Source: Sparassis latifolia
Taxonomy: Eukaryota; Basidiomycota; Agaricomycetes; Polyporales; Sparassidaceae
DNA: 64,000 nt
Assembly (NCBI GenBank): GCA_018466975.1
Contig: CM031563.1
Coordinates: 806,001-870,000 of the forward strand
Reading direction: 5' to 3'
Part shown: one piece after another, positions 54,853 through 64,000 of the stretch
How positions within the stretch are numbered: position 1 is the first letter of the stretch
Layout: every line of letters begins with the position of its first letter
Program-made: the position numbers and the translations under genes
Notes under the pieces: model-generated
The model's input: the letters and a program-made list of their open reading frames with translations, nothing else
Told to the model about the DNA's origin: nothing
Database searches by the model: none

Positions 54853-57800
54853 TTATGCAAATCCGAAGCCTTCTCCACCCTCGTTGATTGCAAGCAGGAG
54901 CTGCTGTCGAAGCATCTCATACGAGGAATACTGTGGTAGATCAATCTGGTTGAAACCTGAATCGCCAGCGGTCAGTGCAATTTAGCCTCCAACATGTATA
55001 TTAGAGCTCACATGTATGGGCTTGCGGTAGTCGGTCGGTATCACCGTACGCACGGTGGATGGAGAACCTCTGCACGCCTTGCACACCCTGCAAGTCCACA
55101 AAACCACCGAGGGGAACGCGCGATGTACCCGTGGCAAAGCTGAGAACCTTCGCTCGCTCTTCACGATTGAAGGATTTCAGGGCGCGCCACCACCAGACGA
55201 TGACAGGGTCAGAACTAGTGTAGCCGTTGTACTCCGTCGCTGAGCGCCATTCATCAACGTCGATGTCCGGTGTGCCTGAGATGAGGAGCTCTAGCTCTTG
55301 TTCGTTGAACTGTAATGTATAAAAGTCAGTCATGGTTCCGAGTATGACGACAAAGCACTTACTATGGAGATGAGTTCTTTGGGGATGATCTCGTAGAATC
55401 CAGTGAGGAGCGACTCGATCTGATCCTTGATGGAGGAATATAGTCGATATTGCGCGGATAATTGCACGAATTCGCGCTTGTTTTCCTGCGTCACGGGGAT
55501 CGAAGAGCCGTTCTCCTTCAGATCGACAATCTTGGTTACGCCGAACTACAACGTAACCGTGAGTATGTAAATGTCACGAGTAGCAAGGATTAGCTCACCT
55601 CATCAGCTTCAACGCTGAAAGTCAACTCGAGCGCACTGGGATCATTCTCGAGGATCCAGCAAAGAGAGTTGTAATACTCCGGATCCACCCACTCAACGTC
55701 TCGATAGTCAACAGGCTTTCCGAGGATCTGGCGGTACAAGCTCCGAGCGAAGTACGCATCGAGAAGACGTCCGTCATAGATCGCTTTTCCAATGACACGC
55801 CCAACGAACTTGAAGAATGAAAGGTGTTCGGGGTTTACCCAGGACGCTTTGTTGGGTTGGTATGTAAGCCTGTCCGCTGCGCACGGCTGGAACAACGCGT
55901 AATTTGGGTCAAACATCTGTCGCGCCAGAATTTGGAACCACTCTCTCGTCACACCACCTGCATCGACACCTTCCTCGTCGTAGAAGCGGATACTGAGCTT
56001 CCCATACTTGATCTGATCTCCGGTCTTGCGTTGGAGATGCTGGAAACTATCCTCGAAGACGCGCTGACGGCGAACGTTCAGTTGCAAGGTAGTATGATGA
56101 TCCCGGGTGTGTGGACGTCGATGGAGCTGCTGATTGAAGTAATTCCTCTTGTTGTCGAAATCCAAAACACGGGGGTTGTGGACCAACAACGAGAACGATC
56201 CACTCATCAACGAAGGATTGTTGCGCACCATTAGGTTGAGAACCTTTCTATGAGCATCGGTGAATGTTACGAACAATTCTTCCATCGATTCGCGAGTAGT
56301 CGTGGGGGATCTGGGAGAGGCGGATGCTCGTGGCATGCGAGTTACCCCGCCAGGGGTTGCCTTCGATCCAACATACTTGCAGACCACCATTAGGGACTCG
56401 ATCAATGGCAGCAATACTGTAGCGATGTGTTCCATCTCCGGCTTTTCTTCGATCACAGAAAGACAATCCCCAAGACGCCGCCACAATGTGGTAAAGCGGA
56501 AACCCTCGTAGATTGCTTGCACTTTCTCCACATCGCCGTCCCCCTCGCCAGCGGCAGCACTTGGCAGACTGACAGATTTAGAGGAATACATGTAATCAAT
56601 GGTTTTCAATACTCGTAGTAGCTTCGCCTGATCGGATGAAGCTGGCGAGAACTTGGATGCTATTGAGCTAGCAAGAACATCCCCTTGTGACTCATGCAGT
56701 GCTGTGGCAAGCTCGTCCAGAGTTGTGTAGAGACTCTGCCCAAATTCTTGTGCTTTCGAACGTAGCTCGCTAGCGATGACGTCTCGAGTATCGGGGACAT
56801 AAGAAAGGTGCTGGATAAGACCCAAGCTCTGAGAGAATGTGCGCCCGGAACATTCACCAGCCGTCAAGATGTTAACAATGAATCGCAGTACTGCATGAGG
56901 GATGACGGGAGGATTCGCAAGGAGGACTTTCTCTTCTGTGCTAGGAGAAGATCCGCTCTGATCTTGAACAGCTGGCTCCACTGAGACATTCGCGTTCGCT
57001 ACCAGACAGGACAGCTTCAGTATTCGCGAGACATGCGATAGAAAGATACTCACGTTGTGTGGCCTGAACATCTGTAGTAGAAGTGGTAGGCAGAGGCTGC
57101 TCAGCAGAAGGGGCAGGGACAGGAGAGGGACCGGCCTCAGCTTCACTCTTGCTCTTGCCCTGGTCCTTGAGGCTTGCAAGGGGTCGTGTTACTGTAGCCA
57201 GGAGAGCTACGACCGATTCGACAATTGAAGGTGTCTTCAGGATAGATTGCCGGTCCAACAGACTCAGCAACAAGACAACGGGGTAATGGGTTTGAGGAAC
57301 CTGTTTCTCCTTCCCCTTCCCCTTCTTGGACACGCTACGTCGCAGTCCGAGAGATAACTCATGCTCTGTGAGGAAGAATAAAGAGGAAAGTTCGTTCGAG
57401 CTGACAATGAAGGTAAGCGCTTCGAGACACCGTTGAACGATGAGCTCTGGAACGAATTCATTCTGGGGTAATGAAAAGGCCCCGAGATAATCTGATGCGG
57501 CACGTTGTTTCCCTATTGCTTTCGGAGTTTGCTGGGTCGATTGCTTCGAATTGCGGAAAGACATCTGTGCGAAACTCTTATCGATAGATGTGAGATCCCC
57601 AGAACCATCCTGAAGGATACTAAGAAGAAGATTGAAGAGATCCGTCCGTGTCTTGGCATTTTCGCAGATGTTGACCAACACCTTGAAGAGGAGATTCTTC
57701 TTCAACACATTAGGGAAGAAGAGGAGGCGCACGAGGACCGCAATGCCGGCCTTGTCTAATAATTGAATGGCGTCGCGTTGAGCCGTCGATTTATGCGGTC

Positions 57801-60800
57801 CTCCTTGAGGAAGGGAAGGGGCGGAGCCTCCCTCTCTACGGGATACCAGATGGGCGCGTGAAGCGCGAGCATTGTCCCGATGAATACCAGCTTCAGCCAC
57901 CATGTGCGAAGGAAGGCTCTGGATGAAGACGTCATCAGAATCCATCAAGACAACTTGTCGAAGTTGGGGTTCCAGACTAGCGATGAAGCTGGCAGGGTCA
58001 ATATCTGCTGGAACACCAGCAGCGCCCTGCTGAGCTGCAGCTTGTTCGACGCGTTGTCGGGCGTGTTCCATACTTTCCTGTTGAAGAATCTCTGCCCGAA
58101 TATCAGGTGGTAGGGCATCAAGGAATTCCGGGCTGATCTGCGAATCTGCAGGACGTTCAACTCGAGCAGCACGCTGGTCGCGAACATGCTGATTAAGAAC
58201 CTCCTCTCGCATATCGTCAGGCAGAGCTTCAAGGAATGTAGGGTCGATGCCTGTGTCTGTGATATCAACTGGATTGCCATGAATGACAACGGTCACCCGC
58301 TCGGGAGCATTGGACGAGCTAGCTTCTGCGGCAGGCTCTTCATCATGAGCTGTATCGTCGTCGTTTGAGGCATCTGCCATCTCTGCATCTGTATCCAGCG
58401 TTACCTGGCCTTGCTCTGTTGAAATTGCTGTCTCCGGAGCCTCGGATGTAGACGCAGCCTCTGGCACACTATCAGGCTGACTGTTTACCTCCTCTTTCGC
58501 CTTATCAGCCTCTTCCTTTTCTCTTGCTGCCTCTCTTGCCGTCTCCTCAGCCTGAGCTTCTCGTTGTCTCGAAAGTTCATCCTCTTCCGCGATTCTTGCC
58601 TGTCTCAACGCTTCCACGGCAGCCGGTAGGAGGGTAGAAACAACGTGGTTGGCCAATCTTGACAAGCGACTTTGCTCAAACCTGCCGTGCAACATTCTGA
58701 CCTCTTCCAACCATCGCTGCATGGTGAGAAGCGGATCAAAGCTGCGACCATCGGATCTTCCTTCTCCGGGCCGAGGCGCTCTCTCCAATCGGATAGAAGC
58801 AGCTATGGCGTTGCGGCCGTGTCGGTGAGGCGCACCAAAAGCATCGGGAGGGACGTCTATGCGTATTGTTTCCCCGAACACCCCACTTCCACGCAAATGT
58901 TGAAAGAAGTGTACCGCGCCTTCGCCAATGGCATTCTCGATAGTCTGCCATATATCCTCGGGGTTGCTGGGAGTCAACATATTCCTCTGCATTCGGCGCG
59001 AATTCCTTGATAGTGATGCCGGACCTCGGGAAGAAGTAGTGGTAGGATCAAGTAGTAACGGATGAACTATGGCGTCGGATGCTGACGGTACTACATTTCG
59101 AGGTCGCCCGAACACCTCTAAATCATCGTCAACTAAATGACGATAGCGTCAGAAAGTGTGTTGTAATGGACATGAGGAAAAGCCTCACCAATGCCACGTC
59201 GACGACCTGGACGGACGGTTCCTGCCCAAAACATTGGCTGCCCGTCGCCTGCATTTGCATTCATCAGGCCATCAGCAATAACGCCGAGCCCAGCAGGGAG
59301 TTCAAAGAATTCAGCTACAGTAGGAGCTGGACCCACAATACCCAGATCGTCGCCATATCTTTTGAACGTCAATAATCGGTTCTTATCCTACAAGATCACA
59401 GACTCACTCGTCTTCTTCAGACGCCACGTCTCCTTCATCTGCGTCCACATGCATGATAGGTACAGGATCTGGTCAGCCATAAGTTAACATTCTGACATAT
59501 GGAACCGAGGACATACCACCAACATCCTCCTCATCAGGCTCTTCTGCAACGTTGCCGGCCACATCTTCGCCAACAGCGATATCCTACATGTAACGTTAAT
59601 AACACTAATGTAATGTAAGGTCAGAGCGCTTACACGTACCTGCCACATCACCTCTCCTTCGTCTTCCTCCTCATCCTCACCCTCTTCTTCTTCATCGTTG
59701 CCTTCGTCGTTCTCAACGAGATCGTCCTCGTCTTCTTCTTCGTCGTCTTGCCACCCCTCTTCTTCTGACTCTCCCGTCTCATTCTCGAGATCGTCGGCGA
59801 TGTCGTTTTCAACGTCATCTTCCGTATTTGACGTATCCTCACTTCCCGTCTCCTCACCGTATTCCATCTCCACATCTTCGTCGTCCTCTTCAGCGTTTTC
59901 GTCGATGTCATTATCGGTGCCGTAGTGAACATCCTCCATTTCCTGTCCTTGTGTAAGTCCACTGTTATAGCAGGAGAAGTACGAGATACTCACTCCACCA
60001 AATCTGTCATGGACCAGACAGGAACGTTAACGTGAGCAAACAATCGATAAATCAATTGTGATGACGTACATTCCAAGGGAAGAGTTACGATACAGATCGG
60101 GCGTCTCGTCACCTTCGTGCTCTTCTGGAGCCTCCTCTTCGTCAGATAGTGTAGTATCCATCATATCGGCACTTTCGTCTGGAATATCTTTGCTCTTGTC
60201 GGAAACACGGCTCATCTTGATTGCTATTTTGGACCTGGGAGGCGCGGACGCGTCAGTGAAGCCAAAGGCCCAAAATACACCTCTCAGACGTACAAGTACT
60301 CAAGAGGTCTAAGGATTGATGTGACAACACCTCTGATATTGGGATAGTTGAGATCGACTTCGGCCAGAGCGTTTGTAAGTGTCGCAACGAAATTCTTTTC
60401 CAACATGATTTTTGCAAGATGTGTGGGAGACTCCTCGTTCACTTTCCGTGGCCCGGCATTGAAGCGGACAGTCAGTAAGCGGTAGCAGAGATCTGCCAAG
60501 GCTAAAAGACGACTATAACGACTTTCCGTATTCTCAGATGTCGGAAGATCCTTCAACGATCGACTGATGGCTTCAAGGACGAACTTGCGAACAGAGACGA
60601 GATCAGAAGCTACGTCCTTGCTGTCCGGAGTAGAAGACGTATCCACACAAAGAGCAACGATCACGGACATTGCCCAGTTGCATAGCAAAATCTGCTTTCT
60701 TGCTTCAGCAGGAGGTTGCGGGTTAATGGTGCCGAACGACATGAGATCTGAAAGCAGAAAATGAATGGCGGCTGTCCTATGTCTATTTCCAGTCTCTTTG

Positions 60801-63800
60801 GCAGGTGTCAGAGTGCGTCTCCTAGGATTGTACGACAAGAAGGCAAGCTTGCAAAGATCATAGGAAAAGAGAAGCTCGGTGAGACATTGCATCAAGAAGC
60901 ATGAATACAGGTATTCATCCTGGTGGCGAGACGATTCCGTTGGAGCTTTTACGCCGGAGATCGACTGCGATGCGAGTTGGCCTTCATGTGCTGCTGAAGG
61001 ATCAACGTCCCGGGTCTTCGATTGCTCGGCCACTATAGATACCTCAGGCGAATGTTCAGCTCTGACAGTCTTCACCAGTTCCGCGATCAAGAAGTGAACG
61101 AGGGCTTCGACCGAACCGGATGGCGTGTTGGTGTGCACAGTTGGTGGCTCATCTACTTCCATCCCAATATCCTTCGCATCTACAGCGTTTGAATGTTCGA
61201 CGGGTCCCTCGGGCTTCTTCTCTCCTAGAAGGCTAATCGTCTTGACACTGGAGTACGGTTGGGAGAGCTTACACAGATCGTGTGTTACCTGGACGAAGAT
61301 ACCAGGATCACGGAGAGCTAGTGCATTGCAGCTGGTAACGAAGGTGCCAACCTCAACCACACGGTTTCGAGGCTGAGAGAAAAACTTCTTGATCTCGTGA
61401 TGCATGATATGTTGCAAAGTAGACGCATCCTCAACAACGTGGCGGAGAATGATTGCGATATATGACTGGGTACCTGATGCACTTGGCGTGCCCACTGAGA
61501 CCTTGAGGTATTGGAACAACAGTCCCAAACCATCACGTCGAACAAACTCTTCTGCCATTTTCCTTTCTTGAGTCAAAAGGACGAAGAGCCTCAGCGACGA
61601 GATCAGCTCATCCTTGGGTAAAATAGGACAGGCAAGAAGCCGCAGGCAAAAGTCAAAGAGCATTGACCGCGCCTCCGGATATCGGCGACCAGTCGTGATG
61701 GGATCGTGCACAATGGGTTCGTCCTCGGCTGGTAATGATATCGTTCGAGGCTCATCCCCACTAACCAAGATAGCTTCAACAACCAGGAGATGAGCTGCAA
61801 GCCATTTAGCAAGAGTAGGATGGCCGCCTTCCGTAGACACAGGATTTGACAGTAGAAGCGCAAGCAGAACATCCATGAGGTTCTTGGCATCGCTTTCGGG
61901 AAGCTGCGACAGCGGAGAAGACGGGTCATTCAGTACTAACGCAAGTAGACGGCACCTGACGGCCATTGGCTGCTCCTGCACATCGTATGCAGAAGGCGAC
62001 AACACGTTGACATCGTCTATCAGACAGCGAACAGATTGGTCGCGATATTGATTGGATGACCCGACAAAGACCCTTTGAACATCAAACACCAAGGATGGAT
62101 GCTCGTCAACAAGCTTCAGAGCTCGTCTGCCAATACCTTCCAGCAACGGGAAGCGGGCAGCGCTGAGTTCCTGTAACCATTCTTCAGGGCTCTTTATAGG
62201 AGTAGCTGGAGTTTCAGGAACAGGTTCTGAGGCTTCCTCGGAAGAACTTTGAACCTCCGGGGCTTGAGTATCTACTTCACCTTCTGCGGCATCTTCAGGA
62301 GCAGCATCCGCTATCGGTGCAGCCTGCTCTGCTACGGGTTCAGGTTCTGGGTCAGGAGGGAAGGGAAGAGGATGAGCGAGTAACAGCTCCGTAGCAGCAT
62401 TAATGTTGTTGCGAGTGCGAGTGAGGGCACGTTCCGCAGCGGATCTTGGAAAGCCCATGTCAACTAATTGACGGATACGGTTTTCGTCGGGACCAGTCAT
62501 TCGAGGTATTGACAGGCCGCCAGCTACCACCATGGACGGGGTAGCACTAGGCTCCTTTACCTCCTCACCCTCGACATTGAGGAACTCCATGACAATCTGC
62601 ACGACGGACTTGCTGACGCTGAGCGGAGCGGGAACTAGCCAAGAAGCGTCCCACAGATCGCGAACGAGTGGCAGAGTCGCCAACCTCATCTTGACGAAGA
62701 AGTCGTGGGGTTCAAAGTAGTCAGGATCAGATGCCTTCTTGTCCACTGTGACTGCGGAGGAGGTTTGTGCCGACTCGAATAGCGCTTTGGCGGACACAAT
62801 TGGATGGAGCAAATGAAGGGCCACCTTCAAACCGCCATAGGCGTGCACAAGCTCTTGTTTAACTATGTCTGAACGGTCGTCGACTGGAACGAGATTCACT
62901 GCATCGATCGCACGCATGAAAGAGCGACAAAGGCCAAAGATAGCGTCCAGTCCTCCAACACGATGGAACACGGAAAGGAGGATGGTATGTAGCGTCTTCT
63001 GCGTCGTCCGTTCTGCAAGCATCTCAGTCAAATGAAAGGTCGTGCATAAGGTATAAATATTCACATACCATCCACAAGGAGGATCGTTGTTAAACCGAGC
63101 ATCACAGTGTTATACGCAAAGAGAGATAACTTGTCACCTGTACGTCAGTGAGTAAACGATCGCAAGTGGAGATCACAAAGACCACTGACCAAAGTCCTTC
63201 TGCTCGACGTGCTTAAGGAGGACATTGGCGAGAACCACAGCAGTCTCCCGAATTTTCTGCTTCTGTGTGGGATCTGGGGCCCGTCGTGTCTGGAGGAGTC
63301 GCACAATAGCTGTTCAAATGTTGGGGTCAGCTATACACAACAACTTCTCGAGGCTGTAGAGATTACCTTGGAAAAACGGCGCCAACGAACTCGGGATTTG
63401 AGATGCGAGATGCTTAACTACCTTGGCGTTCTGTTCTTTTGGACTGTCCTCCTTTGTGGACTCTCGACTGGATGAAGCAGTAGATTGCTCTTGCTCTCCT
63501 TGGACTCCATTCGTCGTACCAGTGGATGCAGCATCCGCGTCCGCCTGAGATATCGTAGGTGTACCCATACGTGTAGGCGCTGAAGAATCCAGAGACGGTA
63601 ATGAAGAGATGGGAACGTCAAAGCCTTGAGATGCTAATGCAGCTTTGAGTGCGATATTCTCCCACACACAAGTTCTGTGCAACGCTCCCAGTTCAGGCAG
63701 AATAGTAGGCGTGGACGGCCCAACCAACGACTGAAGTAGAGCTGAGGTTGCCCTTCCGTGTGCATAACCAGCAGTCGCATAGATGTCGGAGAGAAGGGAC

Positions 63801-64000
63801 ACCCGGATATGAAGGGTGACCAACTTCCGCAAGCGAACGTTCGCCTTCGAGACTTCCTCACCTGCGGGGAATGCCCTCTTGAGTCCAGCAGTACATAGAG
63901 GATACAAACTGCTTACCAGTAATGTCCACCATTGATAGGAGCTTTGACTGTTCCTCCATGTGTTCCCAGAAGTCCTTGTTATTCTCCATAGTCTCGTGGA
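54853..64000 (-). CDS. HECT E3 ubiquitin ligase, TOM1/HUWE1 type (5' part outside the window)
   Basis: About 2,775 C-terminal residues in sixteen exons: 63917->64000, 63367-63861, 63190-63309, 63069-63137, 60294-63012, 60070-60234, 59994-60003, 59640-59942, 59517-59583, 59408-59468, 59189-59358, 57054-59132, 55599-56998, 55363-55545, 55012-55309, 54853-54956. A UBA domain lies in 60294-63012 ([20 protein letters not shown]). The exons at 59517-60003 encode a very acidic stretch. Exon 57054-59132 has the tandem ubiquitin-binding repeats ([18 protein letters not shown] and [17 protein letters not shown]). The HECT domain ends the protein; the catalytic Cys is in AHTCFNQIDLP, joined across 55012/54956, and the C-terminus GEGFGFA is typical. 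Family roles: degradation of unassembled and nuclear proteins, mRNA export, stress response. Confidence 0.95.

Noticed and set aside
59698..59925. Ser-rich plus-strand frame
   Set aside because: Antisense of the acidic Glu/Asp-rich exon of the HECT ligase.
1..64000. CRISPR array, rRNA, prokaryotic operon or prophage
   Set aside because: No spaced direct repeats, no rRNA core sequences, and the gene structure is clearly eukaryotic.

Overview
The window is nuclear DNA of a filamentous basidiomycete, most likely an Agaricomycete. The genes are broken by many introns of about 48-60 bp with GT(R)NGT donors, CTNAY-like branch sites and YAG acceptors. The content also fits: a DUF6533 membrane protein, a Git3/cAMP-receptor-like 7-TM protein, a C2H2+Zn2Cys6 transcription factor, and an initiator tRNA of eukaryotic type. 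No bacterial operon structure, plasmid, phage or CRISPR signal was seen. All gene models were built by hand from splice signals and reading-frame phase; there is no transcript support.

Layout. 0.35-3.0 kb: mitochondrial membrane-anchored P-loop ATPase (+). 3.2-4.4 kb: GNAT acetyltransferase (-). 5.1-6.8 kb: YheT/EMB8-type alpha/beta hydrolase (+). 7.0-8.6 kb: two tiny secreted-protein genes (-). 9.5-11.8 kb: secreted amidase (+). 12.1-15.5 kb: WW-MyTH4-RhoGAP protein (-). 17.2-17.9 kb: short conserved hypothetical (-). 18.7-19.6 kb: Apq12-like membrane protein (-). 19.8-20.4 kb: mitochondrial pyruvate carrier MPC2 (+). 20.4-23.3 kb: gene-poor, with a foldback MITE. 23.3-25.1 kb: GT61-like glycosyltransferase (-). 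26.2-29.0 kb: dual zinc-finger transcription factor (-). 29.6-32.9 kb: ankyrin protein (-). 34.1-36.4 kb: a 2.27-kb element with terminal inverted repeats and TTA target duplications. 36.9-38.8 kb: CECR5-type HAD hydrolase (+). 39.1-41.0 kb: ferroportin-family transporter (+). 41.3-41.7 kb: possible gene relic. 42.7-44.3 kb: Rrp3-like DEAD-box helicase (-). 44.7-51.2 kb: three consecutive multi-TM genes (-). 51.5-52.8 kb: ATG5 (+). 52.9 kb: initiator tRNA-Met (-). 53.1-54.6 kb: quinone-oxidoreductase-like enzyme (-). 54.9 kb to the window end: TOM1/HUWE1-type HECT ubiquitin ligase (-), with its N-terminus outside the window.

Most genes are housekeeping: mitochondrial pyruvate import, rRNA processing, autophagy, ubiquitination, Rho signalling and iron export. 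The accessory-looking parts are the small secreted proteins beside the secreted amidase, the membrane-receptor block, and the two mobile-element remnants. The most unusual signal is in the gene architecture. Microexons of 7-19 nt occur, including two 7-nt exons in one receptor gene, and there are several introns that only keep frame and family homology if a GC donor is used.
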